Source: a bacterium (GTDB lineage: Bacteria; Desulfobacterota; Deferrisomatia; Deferrisomatales; BM512). Taken from it: 64,000 nucleotides of DNA. How positions within the stretch are numbered: position 1 is the stretch's first letter; the number at the start of each line of letters is the position of its first letter. Shown in pieces: positions 20,229 to 26,771 of the stretch. A program made the translations under genes and the position numbers. The DNA lies in assembly GCA_004322275.1 (NCBI GenBank), contig SCTA01000005.1, positions 135,817 to 199,816 on the forward strand, in the 5' to 3' direction. The notes beneath the pieces are model-generated. The model made no database searches, was not told the DNA's origin, and saw only the letters and a program-made list of their open reading frames with translations.

Positions 20229-20349
20229 CGGCAAACTATTTCGCCGAAGGGCAAGGAGTCCGCAGGGCGCGCGGTCGCAGGCTGTAGCGTGACTACGCCA
20301 AGACCCGCGCCCGAGAAACGACGCGGCCCTTCGTCGAAATAGGAAGCCG
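20229..20349 (+). repeat. Intergenic repeat family A, copy 1
   Basis: About 120 bases beginning GCAAACTATTTCGCCGAAGG and ending near GAAATAGGAAGCCGG. It is nearly identical to 26650-26769 and related to the reverse complement of 21214-21343. The ends are partly complementary, so the whole unit can fold into one long hairpin with an inner stem GGGCGCGCGGTC/GACCCGCGCCC. Confidence 0.85.
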
Positions 20350-20354
20350 GATAT

Positions 20355-20996
20355 TTAGCGGGCTCTGCCTTCCGCGTCCAACCCCTTGGCCTTCATGCAC
20401 TCAACCAGCTTGTCGGGATTGTCCTCGGATATATGGAGGAAGAGGTCCTTTTCGTCGCCCCTTCTGCTGGGCATGTAGGCGGCGTTCGTGAGGTCGAGCC
20501 CCATGTCCACCACGCACTGTATCGCCTTGCCGATCTCTCCGGCGTTGGCGCAGCGCCTGACGGCTATGCGCGAGCCGCCTTCGCCGATGCCGAGGATGGG
20601 GTTCATCACGACGTAGAAGAGGTCGTTGGTGGTGAGGATTCCGACGACCCTGCCGTCTTCCACCACCGGCAGGCAGCCGACGTGGTTGTCCTGCGCGAGG
20701 CGGACACAGGCCTCCATCGTGTCGTCCGGTTTTGCGACGACTACCTTTCTTTGCATTATCTCGGCGACGGTGAGCTTGCCGTAAAGGTAGTGCAGCTCGT
20801 GGAGGCTGAGCGAGGTGGCGTTGGAGGGGGCGGCGCGAAGAAGCCTGTCCTTGGTGGCTATCCCGACCAGCTTTCCCTTGTCTACCACGGGAAGGCGGGA
20901 GATGTTCTTTTCCTTCATCAGGCGGGTGGCTTCGAGAACGGGCATATCGGGCGGTACTGTGAATACCGGAGAAGTCATTATGTGGCGTGCGAGCAT
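20355..20996 (-). CDS. CBS-domain protein with C-terminal ACT-like region (AcuB-like)
   Basis: A 213-residue protein with tandem CBS motifs (~1-60 and ~75-135; e.g. MTSPVFTVPPDMPVLEA and EIMQRKVVVAKPDDTMEA). CBS pairs bind adenine nucleotides and act as energy or ligand sensors. Residues ~140-205 resemble an ACT-like domain, the layout seen in AcuB-type proteins. No catalytic domain is attached, so a regulatory role is likely, with unknown partner. It stands alone on the minus strand between a family A repeat and tRNA-Pro(CGG). Confidence 0.85.
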   Translation of the reverse strand: MLARHIMTSPVFTVPPDMPVLEATRLMKEKNISRLPVVDKGKLVGIATKDRLLRAAPSNATSLSLHELHYLYGKLTVAEIMQRKVVVAKPDDTMEACVRLAQDNHVGCLPVVEDGRVVGILTTNDLFYVVMNPILGIGEGGSRIAVRRCANAGEIGKAIQCVVDMGLDLTNAAYMPSRRGDEKDLFLHISEDNPDKLVECMKAKGLDAEGRAR

Positions 20997-21123
20997 GTGA
21001 CCTCCTTTGGGCCTTCCTGTTTTATTGCGGCTCGTTTTTTAGATTACACGAAAAAGGGGAGTTCGTCGGGCAAAAAAATCGCCCCGCATGCCTGTCAAGG
21101 CGGTGCGAGGCGTTTTTTATAGA

Positions 21124-21200
21124 TGGTCGGGATGACTGGATTCGAACCAGCGACCTTCTGCTCCCGAAGCAGACGCGCTACCAGGCTGCGCCACATCCCG
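21124..21200 (-). tRNA. tRNA-Pro (anticodon CGG)
   Basis: Acceptor CGGGATG/CATCCCG, D arm GGCGCAGCCTGGTAGCGC, anticodon stem TCTGC/GCAGA with loop TTCGGGA, T loop GTTCGAATC and encoded CCA. Anticodon CGG reads CCG proline codons. Confidence 0.96.
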
Positions 21201-21213
21201 TAATATGATTTAT

Positions 21214-21343
21214 CCCGGCTTCTCTTTCGACGAATGGCTGCGTCGTTTCTCGGACGCGCTCCTCGCCGTATTCTCGATACTGTCTTCGTCGCGCGTCCTG
21301 CGGACTCCTTGCCCTTCGCCGAAATAGTTTGCCGGATTCGGGA
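21214..21343 (-). repeat. Intergenic repeat family A, copy 2 (inverted)
   Basis: Read on the minus strand this starts CGGCAAACTATTTCGGCGAA and shares the GGGCAAGGAGTCCGCAGG block and CGAGAAACGACGC block with copies at 20229 and 26650. The central stem differs in sequence but keeps complementarity (GGACGCGCG/CGCGTCC). Confidence 0.8.
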
Positions 21344-21373
21344 GATGAGCCTCCTGTAATCGGCCTCACAATC

Positions 21374-21490
21374 AGGCGCGGTTTTTCCGTTCCCGGCAAG
21401 GAATCCCGCAGCGAGAGGGCGAGGCAGTAGCAGCGCTACGGCGAGCCCTTGAGCGAGGACATGACGACGCCGGGGGCGGAAAAGATGCGA
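21374..21490 (-). repeat. Intergenic repeat family B, copy 2
   Basis: Near reverse complement of 10908-11027, with shared blocks TTTTCCGTTCCCGGC, GCGAGAGGGCGAGGCAGTAG and GACGACGCCGGGGGCGGAAA. It ends 20 bases before the phosphoesterase stop codon. Confidence 0.7.
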
Positions 21491-21509
21491 CTGGGGAATC
21501 CGCCGCCGG

Positions 21510-22196
21510 TCAAAACGGAAGGCCGGATAATACACAATCCCTTGCTACAGATTCAACATCAAATGTTACCCGTATGTGAAGAGCCTCGAAACCGTTTTCG
21601 GTGTCGATGATCATGTAGGAGCTTCTCGGGTCGTTGTCCTTGGGTTTTCCCACGCTTCCGGGGTTGAGAAGAAGGTTCCCCCCCACCTCACGCGCCATCG
21701 GCAGGTGGGTGTGGCCGACGACGAGAACGTCCGCCCCCGACTTGTCGAAAAGGACCGAAAGACGCTCGTCCGTAACCTCGGGGAGGAGGTATTCGTTCAC
21801 CTTCTCCGGGCTTCCGTGGGTGAAGAGGAAGGTCCTGTCTCCCTCCTCGACGTAAATTCCCGCCGGGTTTTTCGAGAGATATTCCCTGGTGGCGTCGGAG
21901 GTGTTTTCCCTCGTCCAGTAATAGACCTGCTTTCGCTTTTCGGAGATGCCGGGCTTTAGGTATTTCGCCACCGCCTCTTCCGGGTCGGGGTGGCAGACGG
22001 CGAGATCGTAGTTGCCGATTACTCCGTCTATACCCTCCGCCCGTATCCTCGCCACTACCTCGTTGGGGCGGGGGAAGTAGCCGACCAGGTCGCCGAGGTG
22101 GATGATTCCGTCCACGCCCCGCTTCGTGATGTCCAGAAGAACCGCTTCAAGCGCCGTAAGGTTGCCGTGGATGTCCGAGAGTACCGCCAGCCTCAA
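21510..22196 (-). CDS. Calcineurin-like metallophosphoesterase (YfcE type)
   Basis: A 228-residue dimetal phosphoesterase. The full ligand set is present: DIHGN (8-12), GDLVGY, GNYD, FTHGSP and GHTHLP. The group includes phosphodiesterases and nucleotide phosphatases, and the substrate cannot be deduced. Its ATG overlaps the end of the flavoprotein gene upstream by four bases, so the two are co-translated. Confidence 0.88.
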   Translation of the reverse strand: MRLAVLSDIHGNLTALEAVLLDITKRGVDGIIHLGDLVGYFPRPNEVVARIRAEGIDGVIGNYDLAVCHPDPEEAVAKYLKPGISEKRKQVYYWTRENTSDATREYLSKNPAGIYVEEGDRTFLFTHGSPEKVNEYLLPEVTDERLSVLFDKSGADVLVVGHTHLPMAREVGGNLLLNPGSVGKPKDNDPRSSYMIIDTENGFEALHIRVTFDVESVARDCVLSGLPF

Positions 22197-23110
22197 CCGG
22201 CTTCCCCCTTGAGGTGGCGAAGGCAGTCCATCCCGGCCGTCGCGCCGTCGCCGACGGCGGTGGCGACCTGCCGGAAGTAGGGCCTTCTCACGTCGCCGAT
22301 GGCGTAAACCCCTTCCACCGAGGTCTCGCAGTTTTCCTTGGTGACCACGTAGCCCGCGTCGTCGAGTTTTACCTGACCGCCCAGGAATTCCGTTCCGGGG
22401 CGCTTCTTGCCGGAGAAGATGAAGACGCCGTCCACGGCGAGGGACTTTTCACCCGCAGGGGTGGAGACCTTGAGCCCGTTGACTCCCCGCAGGTCGCCCG
22501 AGATTTCGAGGGGAGTTGAGGAGGGGACCACTTCGAGGCAGGGCTTTGAGAGGAGTTCTTTTTTGAGTTCGCTTGAGGGGGTGAGTTCCCGAAGCTGGGT
22601 TACCAGGTAGAGCTTGGAGACGAATTTTGTGAGGAAGAGGGCCTCTTCCAGCGCCCACTCGGAGCTTCCCGTCACCGCCACCGCCCTCTCGCGGTAGAGA
22701 GCGCCGTCGCAGGTGGCGCAGTAGGAGACCCCTCGCCCCAGAAACTCCTCCTCGCCGGGGATTCCGAGCTTCTGGACCAGCCCGGTGGCTATGATGATAA
22801 CTTTCGCCCGGAAGGGAAAGCCGCTCACCGAGACCTCCCGGAAAGCGCCGTCTACCTTGAAGCCGTCAACCCTGCCGTTCATTATTTCGAGGCCGAAACC
22901 GCTCGCCTGCTTCTCGAAGGATTCCATGAGTGCGCCGCCCGAGATTACTCCGGGAAAGCCGGGGTAATTTTCGAGGTGGGAGGTGGTGGCGATCTGCCCG
23001 CCGACCTTTCCCTGTTCGAGGCAGAGGGTCTTTTTACCCGCCCGCGCCAGATAGAGTCCGGCGGTTAGCCCTCCGGGGCCCGCGCCTACGATAATCGCGT
23101 CATATTCCAT
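22193..23110 (-). CDS. Thioredoxin-reductase-like flavoprotein lacking NADPH motifs
   Basis: A 305-residue flavoprotein with FAD motif GAGPGGLTAG (9-18), the redox pair CATC (near 133-136) and the C-terminal FAD motif GVYAIGDVR. It is therefore of the low-molecular-weight thioredoxin reductase family. The pyridine-nucleotide motifs deviate: the usual GGGDSA is replaced by GSSEWA, and the HRRxxxR NADPH-phosphate motif is replaced by TQLRELTPS. This resembles variants that take electrons from other donors such as ferredoxin. The gene is coupled to the phosphoesterase downstream. No thioredoxin gene is adjacent. Confidence 0.82.
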   Translation of the reverse strand: MEYDAIIVGAGPGGLTAGLYLARAGKKTLCLEQGKVGGQIATTSHLENYPGFPGVISGGALMESFEKQASGFGLEIMNGRVDGFKVDGAFREVSVSGFPFRAKVIIIATGLVQKLGIPGEEEFLGRGVSYCATCDGALYRERAVAVTGSSEWALEEALFLTKFVSKLYLVTQLRELTPSSELKKELLSKPCLEVVPSSTPLEISGDLRGVNGLKVSTPAGEKSLAVDGVFIFSGKKRPGTEFLGGQVKLDDAGYVVTKENCETSVEGVYAIGDVRRPYFRQVATAVGDGATAGMDCLRHLKGEAG

Positions 23111-23143
23111 TTCGCAGTCCTCGTTAAAAAATCGTCAGCAAAA

Positions 23144-23764
23144 CTACTTCGCACCCGCTTTGACGGCGGCAAGAAAAACGTCCGATTTTGCCAGCGCTTC
23201 GAGGCTGGATTTCACCACCTCCCTAGTCATCTTTTCGAGGCTTTCAGGCCCGCCGGAGGGGGTTTTCATCGTCTGGGTCCCGGGGGCTTTAATGGTGCCG
23301 ATTACCTCGCCGTTGGCCTTCGTGAAGGTCACCCGGTAATCGATTTCGACCGCCAGCTCGTCGGCTATCCCCACGGAATTTCGTTTCGCCTGAAATTTCA
23401 GAAGCTCGACCTTCGCGTAGACGCTCGCCATCTCTTTCTTGGAGGCTTCAAGCCCGGCGTCGAGGAGCATCCGCGAGAAATTCTCCTTTAAATAGTCCTT
23501 GGGAGCGGGTTTAAGATAGGCGGGGGCGTTTTGCTCGTGAAAGCGGAAGTCAAGCTCGCCGAACCACTCGGGCGCAGGCGCTCCGCGCAGGTCGGCGACC
23601 TCATCCACCCAGATGAACCAGCGCCCCTCCGAAACCTGTCCGACGGGGGTCAGATCGACCTTCCCCGGAGCGAGGGTCACCGGCTGGAGGGCGGCGCACC
23701 CCGCGAGGAGCAGAAGGAGGGACAAAAGGAGTAGCGTATCGGTCCACTTTGGCTGGCGGCGCAT
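23144..23764 (-). CDS. Outer-membrane lipoprotein, YajG-like
   Basis: A 206-residue lipoprotein. The start at 23764 is preferred because GGGGAGAG lies six bases upstream; an ATG at 23791 adds nine residues. The signal peptide ends in LLAGC, a clear lipobox, so Cys is the lipidated residue. The mature part has a mixed alpha/beta pattern with VYAKVELLKF and AVEIDYRVTFTKANG, similar to lipoproteins of the YajG/DUF4136 group. The function is unknown. It starts divergently from the zincin gene, 60 bases away. Confidence 0.75.
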   Translation of the reverse strand: MRRQPKWTDTLLLLSLLLLLAGCAALQPVTLAPGKVDLTPVGQVSEGRWFIWVDEVADLRGAPAPEWFGELDFRFHEQNAPAYLKPAPKDYLKENFSRMLLDAGLEASKKEMASVYAKVELLKFQAKRNSVGIADELAVEIDYRVTFTKANGEVIGTIKAPGTQTMKTPSGGPESLEKMTREVVKSSLEALAKSDVFLAAVKAGAK

Positions 23765-23825
23765 TTCAAACTCTCCCCTGGCGGCTGTCATTGACCGCCG
23801 GATGATTTAATTCTATCCTCGACAT

Positions 23826-24197
23826 ATGGACGAGAAAGGTTTTTCAAAGCTGGCCGGGAGGGCGATAGACTCGCTCCCGGAGCAGATACTCGGGTATCTT
23901 GAAAACGTGGTGTTTATCGTTCTTCCCGTACCGGACGAGGAGATGATACGGGAACTCGATCTCGTTGACGAGTTCGATCTGCTCGGTTTGTATCAGGGAG
24001 ACCCTCTTCTTGCAAGGAGTCTGGACGTCCCGGTAACCCTGCCGGACCAGATTCTTCTCTTTCAGAGGGCGATCGAGCTCCACTGCCGCGAAACCGGCGA
24101 ATCCGTCGAAAAAGCGATACGAGATACCATTATACACGAGGTTGGACATCATTTCGGCTTTTCGGAAGAAGAACTGGAAGAATTGGGGCTGGAATAA
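23826..24197 (+). CDS. Zincin-like metallopeptidase family protein
   Basis: A 123-residue cytosolic protein of the minimal zincin family (PF06262 type). The active-site motif HEVGHHFGFSEEEL near residues 104-117 gives the HExxH zinc site with a downstream acidic ligand region. Length is typical. The family is widespread but its substrates are unknown. It begins the plus-strand group of genes that continues into the two BadF-type ATPases; the next gene starts six bases after this stop, so co-transcription is likely. Confidence 0.85.
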   Translation: MDEKGFSKLAGRAIDSLPEQILGYLENVVFIVLPVPDEEMIRELDLVDEFDLLGLYQGDPLLARSLDVPVTLPDQILLFQRAIELHCRETGESVEKAIRDTIIHEVGHHFGFSEEELEELGLE

Positions 24198-24202
24198 ACG
24201 TT

Positions 24203-25003
24203 TTGAAGAGCAAAAAGACTATAACGGCGGGAATTGACGCGGGTTCGAGGGAGACGAAGGCGGTAATCCTCGGGGATAACCTCGTCCTCGCCCGTTCCTC
24301 GGCGAGGGGGGAGGGCCGGACACCGGACGCGGCCAGGGAAGCCTGGGACGAAGTCCTTTCGCTGGCGGGGCTGACCGCCGGAGAGGTCTTGCACGTCACG
24401 GCGACCGGAGTCGGCCGCGCGGGAGTGGATTTCGCCGGTTCAAAAGTCACCGGCCTTACCGCCGCCGCCTCAGCAGGGATTTTTTTGTACCCCGGAGTGG
24501 AGATGATAATCGAGGTGGGCGCGGAGGAGACGACGGTGCTCCTTACCGACGGCAGGGGAAAGGTGCTGGATTCGGCGGCGAGCGACAAGTGCGCCTCGGG
24601 CTCCGGAGCCTTTCTCGACGCCATGGCGAGGGCGCTCTCGATGACCCTCCGGGAGTTCGGCGAGGCGGGACTTCGGGCGAAGGGAGGGGTCGAGATGAAT
24701 TCCCAGTGCGCCGTCTTCGCCGAATCCGAGGTGGTCGGGATGATCCACAAAAACATACCCCTCGAAGAGATCTCGCGCGCCGTCCACAGCTCAATCGCCG
24801 TCCGGGTTGCGGCAATGGCCAAGAGGCTGGGGCGAAGGGACAGGGCCTCTTTCTTCGGCGGCATGGCGCTTAACCCCACCTTCAGGGTTTGCCTCGGAGA
24901 ATCCCTCGCCGGGGTGGAGCTGCTCGTCCCGGAGGCTCCCGCCCACGCGGGCGCGCTCGGGGCCGCCCTGATCGCCCGCGCGCATCTCGGGGAGGGAGCA
25001 TGA
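24203..25003 (+). CDS. BadF/BcrA-type ATPase (activase-like), first copy
   Basis: A 266-residue ASKHA-fold ATPase related to activators of 2-hydroxyacyl-CoA dehydratases and to the ATPase subunits of benzoyl-CoA reductase. The phosphate loop GIDAGSRETKAVI, the TATGVGR segment and the Cys pair around DKCASGSG and NSQCAVFAESE match the family; those cysteines bridge a [4Fe-4S] cluster between subunits in characterised members. The TTG start at 24203 is the best available. The stop overlaps the next start by four bases. Confidence 0.82.
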   Translation: MKSKKTITAGIDAGSRETKAVILGDNLVLARSSARGEGRTPDAAREAWDEVLSLAGLTAGEVLHVTATGVGRAGVDFAGSKVTGLTAAASAGIFLYPGVEMIIEVGAEETTVLLTDGRGKVLDSAASDKCASGSGAFLDAMARALSMTLREFGEAGLRAKGGVEMNSQCAVFAESEVVGMIHKNIPLEEISRAVHSSIAVRVAAMAKRLGRRDRASFFGGMALNPTFRVCLGESLAGVELLVPEAPAHAGALGAALIARAHLGEGA

Positions 25004-25878
25004 CCGCCGACGGAAAGGAATTCTGGCGCTGGAGCGAGGGGCGCTGGCACGACGCGACCCTGGACTGGCGCGCGGCGAAGTCGATAACCGCCGGGATAGA
25101 CGTGGGAAGCGTAAGCTCCGAGGCGGTACTCTGCCTCGACGGCCGCCTCTTCGCCTGGAATACGATACGCACCGGCTCCAGCTCCCCCGAGGCCGCACGC
25201 CTCGCGCTTGACGGAGCGCTTGAGGAGGCCGGAATGCCGCGTGAGGCGGTAAATTACATTGTCGGCACCGGCTACGGCAGGGTCAACGTCCCCTTCGCCG
25301 ACAAGACGATAACCGAGATAGCCTGCCACGGGCGCGGCGCTCACTACATAGGCGGCCCCTTTGTACGCACCATCCTCGACATGGGAGGGCAGGATCTCAA
25401 GGCGATACGCATAGACGAGACCGGGAGGGTGACGGACTTTCTGATGAACGACAAGTGCGCCGCCGGGACCGGCAGGGGCATGGAGGTAATCGCCGACCTG
25501 CTGGAAGTCCCCATCGGCGAGATCGGGGAGCGCTCCTTCGACATACCCGAAGAGCCCCCCGCCGTCTCCGACGTCTGCGTCGTCTTCGCCCGGACCGAGG
25601 CGATGGCGAGATTGAAAGAGGGGTGGTCCAAGAACATGGTTATCGCCTCCTACTGCCGCGCCATGGCCGAGAGGGTTGCCGCCCTCCTCAAAAGGCTGGG
25701 CGTGGAAAAGGAATTCATTATCACCGGCGGAATATCCAAAAACATCGGGGTCGTGAAAAGAATCGAGAAAATAATCGGCGTGACGGCCCTCAAACCCTCC
25801 CTCGACACCCAGATAGCGGGCGCGCTCGGGGCGGCTCTCTTCGCTTACGACCTTCACCGAAAAACGCTCAAAAGATGA
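25000..25878 (+). CDS. BadF/BcrD-type ATPase (activase-like), second copy
   Basis: A 292-residue paralogue of the gene before it. ATG at 25000 overlaps the previous TGA. It has GIDVGSVSSEAVL, VGTGYGR, LDMGGQDLKAI, NDKCAAGTGRGMEV and VVFARTE, which fit the classic activase motifs better than the first copy. The second cluster cysteine is replaced in the VSDVCVVFARTE region by a one-residue-shifted Cys. A pair of unequal ATPases recalls BcrA/BcrD or BadF/BadG. No dehydratase or reductase catalytic subunit lies in the window, so the partner is elsewhere. Confidence 0.82.
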   Translation: MTADGKEFWRWSEGRWHDATLDWRAAKSITAGIDVGSVSSEAVLCLDGRLFAWNTIRTGSSSPEAARLALDGALEEAGMPREAVNYIVGTGYGRVNVPFADKTITEIACHGRGAHYIGGPFVRTILDMGGQDLKAIRIDETGRVTDFLMNDKCAAGTGRGMEVIADLLEVPIGEIGERSFDIPEEPPAVSDVCVVFARTEAMARLKEGWSKNMVIASYCRAMAERVAALLKRLGVEKEFIITGGISKNIGVVKRIEKIIGVTALKPSLDTQIAGALGAALFAYDLHRKTLKR

Positions 25879-26090
25879 AAATCCGCGAAGACGAAGGCTG
25901 GACCAGAAGGCACAGCGCTTCCGGGGAAAGGCTTCGGGAGGCCGTGGCTGAGTATGAAGAGCTCGGCTTCGAGGTCAGGGTTGTCCCGGCAGAGGAAGCG
26001 GGGGGCGAAGAAGGCTGCGGAAAATGTACCGGAACCGCCGCTCCCGGCGAACCCGTTATGGTGATTTTCACACGTCCGTCCGGAGAATAA
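25875..26090 (+). CDS. Small CxxC protein coupled to activase genes
   Basis: A 71-residue acidic protein beginning at ATG 25875, overlapping the activase stop by four bases. It shows an amphipathic N-terminal stretch (RHSASGERLREAVAEYEELGF), a beta strand, then EEGCGKC, a CxxC motif suited to metal or redox binding. I do not recognise the family. Tight coupling to the two ATPases suggests a shared job, perhaps as a small adaptor. Confidence 0.65.
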   Translation: MKIREDEGWTRRHSASGERLREAVAEYEELGFEVRVVPAEEAGGEEGCGKCTGTAAPGEPVMVIFTRPSGE

Positions 26091-26130
26091 CTTGACACAT
26101 TAGGTCAAATAACCGCCCGCAAATCTCTCC

Positions 26131-26154
26131 ATTGGGTCTTTTCACCCAATTTTT
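26131..26154 (+). terminator. Likely terminator of the activase operon
   Basis: Arms ATTGGGT (26131-26137) and ACCCAAT (26144-26150) followed by TTTT. A second dyad, TTGAC/GTCAA at 26092-26108, lies just upstream. Either palindrome could instead bind the activator of the sigma-54 promoter below. Confidence 0.55.
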
Positions 26155-26198
26155 CAACTCAAACGCATAAAAAATCCCTGAAAACGGCGTTTTAAGGG

Positions 26199-26214
26199 TT
26201 GGCACGGCTATTGC
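26199..26214 (+). promoter_or_regulatory. Sigma-54 promoter (-24/-12)
   Basis: TTGGCACGGCTATTGC matches the sigma-54 consensus TGGCAC-N5-TTGC with the required GG and GC exactly ten bases apart (26201-26202 and 26213-26214). The palindrome AAAACGGCGTTTT at 26181-26193 and the dyads above are candidate enhancer-binding sites, although they lie closer than usual. The predicted start is near 26226. Confidence 0.8.
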
Positions 26215-26225
26215 AGTTTATCAAG

Positions 26226-26339
26226 ACAAGTACGGGCGGCAGGAACCGGACCCGTAAACAGCAAAACGACAAGTTTATTGCCAGGGCTCGCGATGCGAGA
26301 CCTCTTCCCCAAGCCCCCAACCCCAGGGGGCCTTTTTTT
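26226..26339 (+). ncRNA. Predicted sigma-54-dependent small RNA (~115 nt)
   Basis: Between the sigma-54 promoter and a strong terminator there is no open frame of note. Three hairpins are visible: TACGGG/CCCGTA (26231-26256) with an inner CGG/CCG stem and a loop containing AGGA; CTCGC/GCGAG (26287-26299) closed by GG/CC; and the terminator GCCCCC/GGGGGC (26313-26331) followed by seven T. An unpaired A-rich stretch lies between the first two. This is the layout of a regulatory small RNA. Its targets are unknown. Confidence 0.65.
26313..26339 (+). terminator. Terminator of the predicted small RNA
   Basis: Stem GCCCCC/GGGGGC, loop AACCCCA, then C and seven T. Confidence 0.85.
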
Positions 26340-26365
26340 GCCTATAGTCCTGCCTTGGCTTCGGC

Positions 26366-26480
26366 TTTTTCCGCCATGCGTCGTTGCCGCCTTGCGCAGG
26401 GCGCTTGCCGTATTCACGATACTGTCTTCGCGCCCTTGCTCGGCGGCGCCTCGCTTGGCGAAAAAATCCAAAGCCAACTG
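26366..26480. repeat. Diverged repeat, related to the core of family A copy 2
   Basis: Contains GCCGTATTCACGATACTGTC, matching CCGTATTCTCGATACTGTC within 21214-21343, and GGGCGC/GCGCCC arms around it. No gene is present. Confidence 0.5.
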
Positions 26481-26515
26481 AAAAGACAAGAGGCAGCTCT
26501 GGATGGGCTTTAGCC

Positions 26516-26554
26516 ATGTAGGTCGCTTTGAGCGGAGCGAAAGGCGACCTACAT
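26516..26554. repeat. Long palindrome
   Basis: Arms ATGTAGGTCGC and GCGACCTACAT are perfect over eleven bases and extend inward through TTT/AAA with one bulge. No T-run follows. Confidence 0.7.
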
Positions 26555-26594
26555 GAGACGAAAGCTGACAAACTATAAAATAGTGACTGAAAAA

Positions 26595-26624
26595 GGGAAC
26601 GTCCGTCGGGGCGCTCCCTTTTTT
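26595..26624 (+). terminator. Terminator-like hairpin in the small-RNA gap
   Basis: GGGAACGTCC pairs imperfectly with GGGGCGCTCCC and is followed by six T. Which transcript it would end is unclear; nothing on the plus strand upstream is coding. Confidence 0.5.
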
Positions 26625-26649
26625 GTTTATCGCATTTTGGTTTTCAATC

Positions 26650-26769
26650 GGCAAACTATTTCGGCGAAGGGCAAGGAGTCCGCAGGGCGCGCGGTCGCAG
26701 GCAGTAGCGTTTCTACGCCAAGACCCGCGCCCGAGAAACGACGCTGACCTTCGCCGAAAGAGGAAGCCG
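26650..26769 (+). repeat. Intergenic repeat family A, copy 3
   Basis: Almost identical to 20229-20349 over its whole length, differing mainly in the central loop and near the 3' end. It ends three bases before the stop codon of the minus-strand GAPDH, so it may act as that gene's 3' structure. Confidence 0.85.
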
Positions 26770-26771
26770 AC

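Noticed and set aside
24130-25857. 575-residue open frame on the minus strand opposite the activase genes
   Set aside because: It mirrors GC-rich codons of the two real genes, has low-complexity text and no family motif.
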